DNA from: CAZDQL01 sp964507325
GTDB taxonomy: Bacteria; Planctomycetota; UBA1135; GCA-002686595
NCBI GenBank assembly: GCA_964507325.1
Contig: CAZDQL010000067.1
Span: 1-38,610, forward strand
Direction of reading: 5' to 3'
DNA: 38,610 nt
Positions 8,365-16,556 of the stretch are shown here, piece by piece; the stretch's first letter is position 1, and each line of letters opens with the position of its first letter. A model generated the notes under the pieces. That model was not told where the DNA came from and ran no database searches. It worked only from the letters and a program-made list of their open reading frames with translations. The position numbers and the translations under genes are program-made.

Positions 8365-10196
8365 TGACCGCCGCCCCCGCGCATGCGTTCGATGGCGGCC
8401 TTGCGCTCCTCGGGGGTCATCTTCTCGAAGCGCTCGCGCATCTGGCGGCGCATCTCCGGGTCCATCCCCTCGCCGCGCTGGCCGCGACCCTCGCCGCGGG
8501 GACGTTCACCGGGTTCCTCTCCCGAGCGCTCACCGGAGCGGGAATCGGCCGCGGGCCCCGAGCCCGAGCCTGGCGCGGAGGTCGATCCCCCACCGCCCTC
8601 GGCCGCGCGCCCCCCCATATCGGCGGGGCGCTCGCTGGGTCTCTGTTCCGTCTGGGTCGGCGCGGCGGGAGCCCAACTGGGGGGCGGGCTGAGCAGCACC
8701 GTCTCCCCCTCGCTCAGACCCTTGGTCACCTGCACCCACTTGCTGTTGTCGGGACCGATCTCGACCTCGCGAGGCTCGACCTGCCCCCCCTCGGAGACGA
8801 AGCAGACGTTGCAGTCCCCGTCGGGGAAGACCGCGTAGCGCGGGATGTAGAGCACGTCCTCCAGGTCTTCGACCAGGATCTCGATCTCGCAGGACATGCC
8901 TGGGCGCATCTCTGGAACCGTGTCGAAGAGGGTGACCTCGGTCTTGTACAGGCGCTGGTTGGGGTTGGTCATCCAGCTCCCCGAGTCGGCGATGGCGGCC
9001 ACGAAGGCCACCTCCCCCTCGAACACCTGGTCGCGGATGGCGTCGATCGTCACGAAACAACGCTTGCCCACCTCGACCTTCTCCAGCTTGGTCTCGTGCA
9101 GGCTGACATCGACGATCATGCCCCCGGACCGGGGGATGGTGGCGATCTCCTGGCGCTCGTGGACCTCCCCCCCCTCCACCGGTACCTCGCCCCCCTGGCC
9201 TCGGTGCGAGCGGGCGCGCGAGTAGACCAGGTTGCCCGCCTCGGGGGCGTAGATCTCCCCCTTGGCGATCTGTTCGTCGATCTTGTCCAGTTTCTCGTGC
9301 TCGCGCTCGAGTCGGAAGCGGGCGGACTCGCGCGCCGCCTCGTTGTCCGCCAGGCGCGCCAGGGCCTGCTTGCGGATCTTCTGCACGTCGCGCTTGCGAC
9401 TCTCGATGTCCGCCTCGAGCTGCGCTAGCCGGCGCTGGTGACCGTAGCGGATCAGGAGCTTCTTCTCGCGTTCCGCCTGCTCGAGCTTGATGCTCGAGCG
9501 CTGCAACGAAAGCTCGTCGCGCTCCAGCTCAGTGCGCTGCACGAAGCCCTTGTCGAAGAGGTCCTGGGTCCACTTCAGGGTGTCCTCGGCCTGGGTCAGC
9601 TCCTCCCGGGCGAGGGTGATCGATTCGTCGGCCTGGGCCAGCTCGTGAGCCCATTCTCCCTGACCGACTGCCAGCTCCGCCACCTGTTCCTCGCTGACGG
9701 CCGCACCCCCTTCCCCGCCGGAACCGAGGTACTTCTCCAGGTCGAGCTCCGCAAACTGCTGAGCGAGCTCCGCCTCCGCGATGTCGCTCTCGTTCTGGAT
9801 CTCCTGGATCTCGTACTGCTCCTTGGCCTTGGTGAAGTCCGCGTCGGTGCTCTTGACCGCGATCTCCTGGGTCACCCGCCGATCGACGAGGTTGGAGACG
9901 TCCAGCGCGCACACCAGCTCGCCTGCTTCGATGCGAACGCCCTCCTCCGCCAGGAAGAGGATCGTCGCGCGCCCCTCCAACTCGTTGACCAGCCGCGCGG
10001 CGTTCTTGGCCTTCAGGTTGCCGTGGGCCAGCTCGCTGATGCGCAGGGGACCGCGCAGCACGACCGCCCCCTCGACCGCTTGCCCATCGTCCTGGCGGAA
10101 CCAGCCGCCCGGTCCCGCGCCCCAGCCGACGGCGGCCAGGGCCACGATCACCACTCCAAACAGGAACGGCCCGCTGTTCTTCTTGCGCTTGCTCAT
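8361..10196 (-). CDS. MacA/HlyD-type periplasmic adaptor with long charged C-terminal tail
   Basis: This 611-residue membrane-fusion protein bridges the ABC permease and the outer-membrane channel. Residues 1-10 are basic and 11-28 form the inner-membrane anchor. A split lipoyl/barrel-sandwich domain flanks a long coiled coil (about 115-330, Glu/Lys/Gln/Leu-rich). Beta-barrel and membrane-proximal domains follow up to about 505. It is longer than typical MacA (about 370) for two reasons: the extended coiled coil and a disordered tail of about 100 residues rich in Gly, Arg, Glu and Pro. The tail ends in a short amphipathic helix (RERFEKMTPEERKAAIERM) and GGGGQ. It lies two bases after the TolC-like gene. 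Confidence 0.9.
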   Translation of the reverse strand: MSKRKKNSGPFLFGVVIVALAAVGWGAGPGGWFRQDDGQAVEGAVVLRGPLRISELAHGNLKAKNAARLVNELEGRATILFLAEEGVRIEAGELVCALDVSNLVDRRVTQEIAVKSTDADFTKAKEQYEIQEIQNESDIAEAELAQQFAELDLEKYLGSGGEGGAAVSEEQVAELAVGQGEWAHELAQADESITLAREELTQAEDTLKWTQDLFDKGFVQRTELERDELSLQRSSIKLEQAEREKKLLIRYGHQRRLAQLEADIESRKRDVQKIRKQALARLADNEAARESARFRLEREHEKLDKIDEQIAKGEIYAPEAGNLVYSRARSHRGQGGEVPVEGGEVHERQEIATIPRSGGMIVDVSLHETKLEKVEVGKRCFVTIDAIRDQVFEGEVAFVAAIADSGSWMTNPNQRLYKTEVTLFDTVPEMRPGMSCEIEILVEDLEDVLYIPRYAVFPDGDCNVCFVSEGGQVEPREVEIGPDNSKWVQVTKGLSEGETVLLSPPPSWAPAAPTQTEQRPSERPADMGGRAAEGGGGSTSAPGSGSGPAADSRSGERSGEEPGERPRGEGRGQRGEGMDPEMRRQMRERFEKMTPEERKAAIERMRGGGGQ

Positions 10197-10198
10197 TG

Positions 10199-11833
10199 CT
10201 ACTCCTCGACGAGGGCGGGGGTCAGCCCCTCCTCGATCGTGATGCCGCTGGGATCGATGCGCAGCAGCTCCAGCTCAAGGTAGAGGTCCAACCGCGCCAG
10301 GGTGAACCCGATCAGGGCGGAGGTCAGGGCGTTGCGCGTCGACACCAGGGAGCGCTGGGAATCGAGCACGTCACGCGTGCTCGCCCGGCCGGCGTCCAGC
10401 TTGAGCTGGGTGCTCTCGACGCGTCGTTCCGCCAGGGCAACCGCGCCCCTTTGGATCAGATAGTCCTCGCGCGCGTTGGTGGTCACTCGCAGGGCGTCGC
10501 GCACGTTCGCGCAGATGCGGTCCGCTGCCTCGGTAGCGCCGCGCTGTTCGGCATCCAGGGCGATCAGCCGGGAGCGGTAGTTGTTGCGCTCCTGCTTGCG
10601 ATCCAGAGGCAGTTCGAGGGAGAGGCTGGTGGACCAGCCCAGCCCGTCGCCGTCGTAGTCGAGAGGGCGCCCGTCTGCGCTCTCGGCCCCGATGTCTCCC
10701 TGCAAGGACAAACCGGCGCGCAGGGCGTCCTCCGCGATCTCGACCGCGCGCTGGCGGTCCTCGAGGCGATCGAGGGTGGTGTGGTGGTCGAGGCGCGCCT
10801 CCAGGGCAAAGGCCACCGCTCGTTCCGGCAGAATCTTCTCGAGCAATTCGTCCACCTCGGAGAGGCGCTCGAATTCGGCGGGATCGAGGGGCAAGTCGAC
10901 CCCCACGGGAAGCCCGAGGAAGAGACCGAACTGGTCACGTTGGCGTTCGAGGTTGGCCCTGAGCGAGAGCAGCCGTACTTCTGAGCTCAGTTCGTCCTGC
11001 TTGGCCTGGTCCGCCTCGACGTCGGAGAGGCGTCCCGCCTGGGAGAGCGCCTCGTTGCGCTCCCGCAGGGCGACCAGGTCGCGGTAGTTCTGCTCCTCGT
11101 TGGCCAGTTGGTCGTCGGCCTGCAGGAGGTCGTAGACCCGGGCGGCCACGTCCACGGCGAAGGTGCGGCGGAAGCGTTCGAAGGCGCGCGTCTCGTAGAG
11201 GAGGTTGCGCTCGGCCTGGGTCAGGGACTCCATCACGATGCGCCTCCCCGAACCCGCCAGCAGGGGCTGGGTGATCGAGATCCCGAGATCGGTGACCAGA
11301 TCCCAACCGTCTCCCGTGGAGACGATGCGCAGGAGCTCGGCACCCACGTCCGCCACGACCGTCGCGCCGCTGCCGAGCAACTGGGTGAACCCCGCCTCCC
11401 CGTCCGCTCGAGCCGTCTCCGCCTCCTCCCCTCCGGAGACGCTCGCGCCCAGGGAGGCGAAGGGTCGGCGCGCGAAGCGCCAGCGTTCATAGGACAGGTC
11501 TAGGGCCGCCAGGTAGAGCTGTTCCTTGCGGCTCTGGAACTCGCGGCTGTTCTCCGCGGCGATCTCGAGGCAGCCCACCAAGCTGAGGGGTTCCTCGCCG
11601 CGCCACTCGCCGCGCAGGATCCGCTGCCGCAGGCTGTCCGCCGCCGGCTCGATGGTGAATCCGCCCGGGCTCTCGAAGAGCTCCGCCAGGCGGGCGTCGA
11701 CCAGGGCGTAGACCTCCTCGTCGGCGCTCGCCCGGAACTCCTCCGGGCTCATGCAGGCGCAGAGGGAGAGCACCGTGAAGAGACCGGTGCCACGGCAGAG
11801 GAGATCTCGGGGGGAGTAGCTGAGGGATTTCAC
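10199..11833 (-). CDS. TolC family outer-membrane efflux lipoprotein
   Basis: This 544-residue protein has a GTG start. A signal peptide ends in a lipobox-like LCAC at residues 24-27, suggesting an OprM-style outer-membrane lipoprotein. The body has the two-fold repeated helical pattern of TolC/OEP proteins, long Arg/Glu/Leu/Ala-rich coiled coils and short beta segments. LGISITQPLLAGSGRRI lies near the first repeat and TTNAREDYLIQRGAVALAERRVE near the second. It is the first gene of the efflux operon (channel, adaptor, ATPase, permease). The 116-base gap upstream probably holds the promoter, but I see no convincing -35/-10 pair there. Confidence 0.9.
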   Translation of the reverse strand: MKSLSYSPRDLLCRGTGLFTVLSLCACMSPEEFRASADEEVYALVDARLAELFESPGGFTIEPAADSLRQRILRGEWRGEEPLSLVGCLEIAAENSREFQSRKEQLYLAALDLSYERWRFARRPFASLGASVSGGEEAETARADGEAGFTQLLGSGATVVADVGAELLRIVSTGDGWDLVTDLGISITQPLLAGSGRRIVMESLTQAERNLLYETRAFERFRRTFAVDVAARVYDLLQADDQLANEEQNYRDLVALRERNEALSQAGRLSDVEADQAKQDELSSEVRLLSLRANLERQRDQFGLFLGLPVGVDLPLDPAEFERLSEVDELLEKILPERAVAFALEARLDHHTTLDRLEDRQRAVEIAEDALRAGLSLQGDIGAESADGRPLDYDGDGLGWSTSLSLELPLDRKQERNNYRSRLIALDAEQRGATEAADRICANVRDALRVTTNAREDYLIQRGAVALAERRVESTQLKLDAGRASTRDVLDSQRSLVSTRNALTSALIGFTLARLDLYLELELLRIDPSGITIEEGLTPALVEE

Positions 11834-11949
11834 TGCGACATCCGGAGCGGGATTCGGCGGCTCATGATACTCACCGGCCTCGAGACTCGAGACCCGCGTG
11901 TTGTGAGTCCGTCCGAATGCGTGGCCAACGGGCCCCGATTACTCAGGAT

Positions 11950-12705
11950 TCACCGACGATCGATGCGGTCGCTGCGCAGGGCGGCGAGCACTTCGCCCAG
12001 CGGATCGTAGTCCCGTTGCCAGGCGGCGGCCAGACGGCGGTACTCCCGCTCGTCGCAGGTCCGCGCCCTCCGGTTACCGTCTTGGAACTGGAACTCCTCC
12101 AGGACCGTGCCTCGGAAGCGGTAGCGTCCCGCCAGGCTCCCGTCACTGCGCGTGAGCTCCGCGCGGCGCAGGCCGCGCTCCTCCAGGTGCACGACGCGCA
12201 CCCCCAGCTCCGTCGCCGACATCGCGAGGGGGTCCAAGGTGCGCACGCTCCGCGGCTCCTCCCCCGCGCGCAGCTTCTCGATCAGCGCCAGGGGGAAGAC
12301 CGGCAGGGGCCCCTCGAGCACCCCGTGGCAGCGCGTCCCGATACCGTGGGAGGTGGTGCGCACCGCCCCCCCTCCGACCTCCTGGTCGACCATCCAGGTG
12401 CGCCCGAGGCCATCGCTGGTGCGCAGCTCGCGCCAGACGAAGCTCGGCTCGGAGGTGTGCCGCTCGTCGACGAGCACCCTCACCCCGCCCGCCTGGAAGA
12501 GGGTGTCCCGCTCCAATAGCAGACCCCCGTCCACCGCGACCGCCCGCAGGGCCACGATCGCCACGGGACGGACCCCCTCCGGCGTCAGCTCCTCGACCAC
12601 GAAGTGCTCCGCACGCAGGGTGCGCGTGCGGGCTTCGGGGAGGTCGACCACCGCCCGTGAGGCGACGATCGAGAGCAGCCAGCCGACGCAGACGAGGGCG
12701 TACAT
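11950..12705 (-). CDS. Exported protein of unknown function
   Basis: This is a 251-residue protein. The ATG at 12705 is preceded directly by an in-frame GTG at 12708, and either could start translation. Residues 1-20 (MYALVCVGWLLSIVASRAVV) form a signal peptide or an N-terminal membrane anchor. The rest is a beta-rich, Arg/Glu-rich soluble domain with WMVDQEVGGGAVRTTSHGIGT and VLEEFQFQDGNRRARTC motifs, ending in a basic helix (LAALRSDRIDRR). I recognise no family. It follows the second polytopic membrane protein by about 45 bases on the same strand, so it probably belongs to that envelope operon, and it lies directly upstream of the efflux operon. Confidence 0.6.
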   Translation of the reverse strand: MYALVCVGWLLSIVASRAVVDLPEARTRTLRAEHFVVEELTPEGVRPVAIVALRAVAVDGGLLLERDTLFQAGGVRVLVDERHTSEPSFVWRELRTSDGLGRTWMVDQEVGGGAVRTTSHGIGTRCHGVLEGPLPVFPLALIEKLRAGEEPRSVRTLDPLAMSATELGVRVVHLEERGLRRAELTRSDGSLAGRYRFRGTVLEEFQFQDGNRRARTCDEREYRRLAAAWQRDYDPLGEVLAALRSDRIDRR

Positions 12706-12753
12706 CACTCCGGGGAGATCGGCGCATGGGGCGGATCCCTTGAGTGGGCAGGC

Positions 12754-14490
12754 TCAGGGAGCGTTCTGATCGAGCCCCGCCACCGCCAGCGCCGCCCCCG
12801 CCACGGCCAGGGAGAGCACCAGCAAGACCACCGGCCACACCGGTCCCCCCAGGCGTTCGGAGAAATCCACCCAGGCCAGGTGCCGGAACCCGCGCGCCCG
12901 GGGGTTCGAGCAGCTGACCGTCCCTCCCCCCTCGACCCGGAAGATCTCGTCCACCTCGAGCTCCTCCCCCAGCCCCGCGATGCGGTGGCGCAGGATGCGC
13001 CAGTTCACCCACGGGGCGGCGAAGCGCCAGCTCCAGGGGATGCGCTCCTGGCGCTCCGCGTCGAGGTCAGCGCTGCTCCCCGGGGACTCCAGGACGTCGT
13101 CGGGCCAGGCGACGCGCGCCGCGCGGGGAGCCAACTCCTGGTAGGTGGCCTCTCCCACCAGGGCGGAGGGCACCTGGATCAACAACCCGAGAGCCGCCAG
13201 GGTGAAGGCGAACCTGCGGCGGACCGATCCGGGCACGGCCAAGCCCAGGCCGAGACCCACGGCCACCCACAGGAAGGGCAGGGCCGGCAGCAGCGGCCGG
13301 GGGCCGAATCCCCAGGGTGCCGCGGGATCGGCGGTCAGCGCCGCACTCGCCGCCACGCAGGCGGCGACCACCAGCAGGACCGTCGTGAAGAGCCGATCCG
13401 CCTCGCGCGGATTGCGCCGCAGCCCCAGCGGCACGAACAGGATCAGGGGCGCGGTCCACAGGAGCCCGCTCCCCGGCGAGACAAGCCACTCCATCAGGCG
13501 CCCCACGCTCGAGGATGCGGAGCCCTGGGAGCAGCGGTAGGTCGTGAACCAGGCGTCGAAGCGCCAGTGGTCGAGCGCCACTCCGGCGACCAGGGCGAGC
13601 AGGAGGGGCCCGGCGATCGCGGTCAGTCCCCCCAACCCGGCACCCGACCCCCGACGCGCCGCAGAGGTGACCGGCGCCCAGCGGGACCTGGCCAGATGAC
13701 GCTCGCCGCGCAGCAGGACGATGCGAGCGGTGATCCCGAGGACGATCACCGCGGGCAGGGCTCCGGGGTGGGTGAGCGCGGCGACGCCGAGGACGATACC
13801 CAGGCCCCAGACGGTCCGCCTCCTGACCCCCTTCAGGCGCTCGAACCGCTCCCTGAGGCGCAGGATCAGGTGCAAGGCGAGCATGAGCAGGAAGGCGATC
13901 TGCACCTCGGGGAGGGCACCGCGCGCCTGGGACCAGGCGAAGGTGGCGCCGGCGTAGGTGACGCCGGCGAACCAGGCGTGGGGGCGTTCCGCGCCGAGCC
14001 GGCGCGCGGCGAGGACCACCAGGGCGGCGGTCAAGGCCCCCAGGAGGGGGTTGCGCCAGCCGAAGAGCAGGTGCTCGAAGTACTCCGAGGCCGCGGCGTG
14101 GGTCCCCGCGGCGGCGTGGCGACTCTGGAGCTCGTGGAAGGCCACGCCCAGCCCGGCGCCGAGCCAGTAGAAGGGGACCCCGACCGCGCCCTGGGCGAGC
14201 CCCTGGCAGGAGTAGAGCGCCGCCGCGCGCGGCGCGCACCCCGCCCGCAGGGGCAGGGTCCCATCCCCCCCCTCCGCGAGGCTCACCAGCCGATCGAGCT
14301 CGGGGGTCTCGGTCAGGGCGAGTCCCCCCCGGGCCATGGAGCGCGCGCTCTGGAAGGCGAGCTCGCCCGTGGGCTCCTCCGGCAGCCCGGCGAAGGTCGC
14401 GGTGTAGAGGGCCAACGCCAGCAGCAGCACCGAACGCGCGAGCAGGCGATCGGCGTGCCGCACGGAGGAGCGACGGACGAAGGGGCTCAC
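12754..14490 (-). CDS. GT-C-like polytopic membrane protein B
   Basis: This 578-residue protein starts at a GTG overlapping the stop of the upstream gene (GTGA). There are about ten or more hydrophobic helices. The first extracytoplasmic loop (residues 36-110) has the layout of GT-C glycosyltransferases: an acidic residue shortly after TM1 (PTGELAFQSARSMARGG), then a Tyr-rich segment before TM2 (LYSCQGLAQGAVGVPFYWLG). A periplasmic C-terminal part (about 460-550) precedes a final helix near the end. GT-C enzymes transfer sugars from polyprenyl-phosphate donors on the periplasmic face. Activity here is inferred from topology and loop pattern only, and the usual DD/ED donor motif is not obvious. 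It is coupled to the other GT-C-like gene. Confidence 0.6.
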   Translation of the reverse strand: MSPFVRRSSVRHADRLLARSVLLLALALYTATFAGLPEEPTGELAFQSARSMARGGLALTETPELDRLVSLAEGGDGTLPLRAGCAPRAAALYSCQGLAQGAVGVPFYWLGAGLGVAFHELQSRHAAAGTHAAASEYFEHLLFGWRNPLLGALTAALVVLAARRLGAERPHAWFAGVTYAGATFAWSQARGALPEVQIAFLLMLALHLILRLRERFERLKGVRRRTVWGLGIVLGVAALTHPGALPAVIVLGITARIVLLRGERHLARSRWAPVTSAARRGSGAGLGGLTAIAGPLLLALVAGVALDHWRFDAWFTTYRCSQGSASSSVGRLMEWLVSPGSGLLWTAPLILFVPLGLRRNPREADRLFTTVLLVVAACVAASAALTADPAAPWGFGPRPLLPALPFLWVAVGLGLGLAVPGSVRRRFAFTLAALGLLIQVPSALVGEATYQELAPRAARVAWPDDVLESPGSSADLDAERQERIPWSWRFAAPWVNWRILRHRIAGLGEELEVDEIFRVEGGGTVSCSNPRARGFRHLAWVDFSERLGGPVWPVVLLVLSLAVAGAALAVAGLDQNAP

Positions 14491-16556
14491 CGGCGACCTC
14501 CCGCTCGGCTGGGCTCCCAGAGGTAGACCGCCACCGTCCCCTCCGCGAAGACGCGTCGCGCCCCGAGCCGCTCGAGGCGCAGGTCCACTCCCCGGAAGCC
14601 ACGCTCCGGCCCGCGCCGTCGGGTCCGCTCCCGGTCGGCCTCCTCGACCAGGAGGACCGCGCTGCGGCGGAGGATCTGCAGTTCCTGCATGGCGAGGGGG
14701 TCCCACCCCGTGGCGGATTCGAAGAGCCCCCGCACCATCTCGCGTCTCGGCTCCCAGCGCGGATGGCCCTTCCCCAGGCGGGCGTCCGCATCGCACCAGA
14801 GGGGCAGGTCAGCGTAGAGGCTCGCGAGGTGCGGTTCCAGCGGGCCGGCGCCGCGGTCCCCGTCGCCGGCCAGGGAGCGCACGAGCACGGGGCGGGTTCC
14901 GAGCGCTGCGCCCTGGGCCCGGATCCAGCGGTAGGCGCGCGCGCGGTGGCCACGGCGGATCTCGAAGGCTCGGGCGAGCTCCCCGCGGGAGGGAACCACC
15001 CGCGGGGGGAGGAGGCCGTCGCCGGAGAGGAGCTCGGCGCCGCTCGCCTCGGGTGCCAGGGCCCCCCCCTCGACGGCGACCCGGAGCACCCCGCGGGCCC
15101 GGTCCAGGTGGGAGCTCCAGGAGCGCAGGGCGGCCGCGCCGCCACCGACGAGCAGGGCCAGCACCCCGAGGGCGGCCAGCCAGCGCCCGCCGCGACCCAC
15201 CGCCCACAGTTCCGCCGCCCCCCCGGCGGCGAGCAGGGCCAGGGGGAAGCTCGAGAGCCTGAAGAGGGCGGCGCGGTCGGGGACGGCCCCCGGCCAGACC
15301 CAGCCCAGGAGCGCGGGTAGGAGGGCGCCGAGCAGGGCCAGGGCGAGGATCGTCCGCCGCCTCCCCTCCACCCGCCTCCTCCAGAGGAGCGGGGCCGCCA
15401 GGAGGAGCAGCGGCGCGGCGGCCAGGGCGACCTGTCCCGCGCCGACGGTCGCTGGAGCGACCGCCTCGGGGCCGCTCGCCATCCCGAAGCGCCGGGCGAC
15501 CCACAGGGCGGGGAGCGCCCAGGCGAGGAGGGAGAGGAGGGCCGGGGCCCGCAGACCGCGCTCCCCGGGGAGGAGTAGCGCGGTGGCGGCGGTGGCGAGA
15601 AGGGCTCCCAGCCCCACCCCCGGGTCGACGAGCAGGGTCAGGCCGTGGAGCAGGCCACAGAGCCCCAGCCAGGGCCGCTCGCCGTGACGCAGGCCGTGGG
15701 CGGCCGCCAGCCAGGCCCCCACCCCGTAGGCGAGGGCGGGCGCCTGGGGCGTCAGATCGGTGCAGAGCTCGATGCCGGGCAGGACCCCGCGGCCCAGGGC
15801 CCCCCACCCGATCAGGGCCAGGAGGAGCGCCGAGAGGTCGCGGCCCGGCGAACGCCACAGGGCGGCGGCGATCAGGTAGAGGGCGGGGACCAGGGTCACC
15901 AGGGACCAGATCGAAACGGCGGCCAGGGCGGAGGGCTCCGCGATCCCCAGGACCCGGGCGAAGGCGCGCACCAGGAGGGGGAGGCCTGGGTGGCAGGGGA
16001 AGGGAGTGCCCGCCAGGAAGGGGTTCTCCCAGGGGTGCCCCCGTTCCAGGGCGGCGGCCATGGAGGCGTGCCAGACGCTCTCAGCTGGCTCGAGGCGGGC
16101 CGCAGGGCCCTGCCAGAGGATGAGTGCAGCGAGGCCCGCCAGGCCCAGGGCGAGCGCCAGGGCCGTCAGGGAAGCCCCGCCGGGACGAGCCCACGAGAGG
16201 GGGCGGCCCCGGCCGGCGAGCTGCAGTCCCGCCACGGCCGCGAAGGTGGCGCTCCAGGCGGAGTCGACGGCCAGCAAGGGCTCGAACGCGAGCTCGAGGA
16301 GCACCACGATCGGCGGGGAGAGGAGGCTCGCCAGGAGCACCAGCTTCAGCGCCGAGGGCTCCCGGGGCGCCCAGCGCGCGAGGATCGGGTAGCCCGCACC
16401 GAAGAGGAGCAAGGCCCCCCCGGTCGGGGCCAGGACGCTCCCCGGCAATATCCCCGCACTCGCCAGGGCCGCGGCGGCACCCGCCGCGGCCAAGAGGGAG
16501 GGCAGGATCCACGTCGAGGCCCGCCGGTGGCCGTCCGCCGTGGGTGTGGCGCTCAT
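14487..16556 (-). CDS. GT-C-like polytopic membrane protein A with soluble C-terminal domain
   Basis: This 689-residue protein starts at an ATG overlapping the sulfatase-like gene stop (ATGA). Residues 15 to about 510 contain a dozen or so hydrophobic helices rich in Ala and Leu. A periplasmic loop around 165-195 (ESVWHASMAAALERGHPWENP) resembles the first loop of GT-C/YfhO/DUF2298-type membrane proteins. The last 180 residues are soluble: AYRWIRAQ..., a tract around DLPLWCDADARLGKGHPRWE, then LERLGARRVFAEGTVAVYLWE. That pattern is shared by large bacterial membrane proteins of the GT-C superfamily. A role in surface-glycan or lipid modification is plausible; donor and acceptor are unknown. 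Confidence 0.6.
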   Translation of the reverse strand: MSATPTADGHRRASTWILPSLLAAAGAAAALASAGILPGSVLAPTGGALLLFGAGYPILARWAPREPSALKLVLLASLLSPPIVVLLELAFEPLLAVDSAWSATFAAVAGLQLAGRGRPLSWARPGGASLTALALALGLAGLAALILWQGPAARLEPAESVWHASMAAALERGHPWENPFLAGTPFPCHPGLPLLVRAFARVLGIAEPSALAAVSIWSLVTLVPALYLIAAALWRSPGRDLSALLLALIGWGALGRGVLPGIELCTDLTPQAPALAYGVGAWLAAAHGLRHGERPWLGLCGLLHGLTLLVDPGVGLGALLATAATALLLPGERGLRAPALLSLLAWALPALWVARRFGMASGPEAVAPATVGAGQVALAAAPLLLLAAPLLWRRRVEGRRRTILALALLGALLPALLGWVWPGAVPDRAALFRLSSFPLALLAAGGAAELWAVGRGGRWLAALGVLALLVGGGAAALRSWSSHLDRARGVLRVAVEGGALAPEASGAELLSGDGLLPPRVVPSRGELARAFEIRRGHRARAYRWIRAQGAALGTRPVLVRSLAGDGDRGAGPLEPHLASLYADLPLWCDADARLGKGHPRWEPRREMVRGLFESATGWDPLAMQELQILRRSAVLLVEEADRERTRRRGPERGFRGVDLRLERLGARRVFAEGTVAVYLWEPSRAGGRR

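Noticed and set aside
6361..11833. Efflux operon as a defence or toxin-export system
   Set aside because: All four parts are typical MacAB-TolC-like components with no toxin, peptide precursor or modification gene next to them.
12880..14526. Long plus-strand frame opposite the GT-C-like gene
   Set aside because: Antisense shadow: Gly/Arg/Glu/Gln-rich with no motif, whereas the minus strand encodes clear membrane helices.
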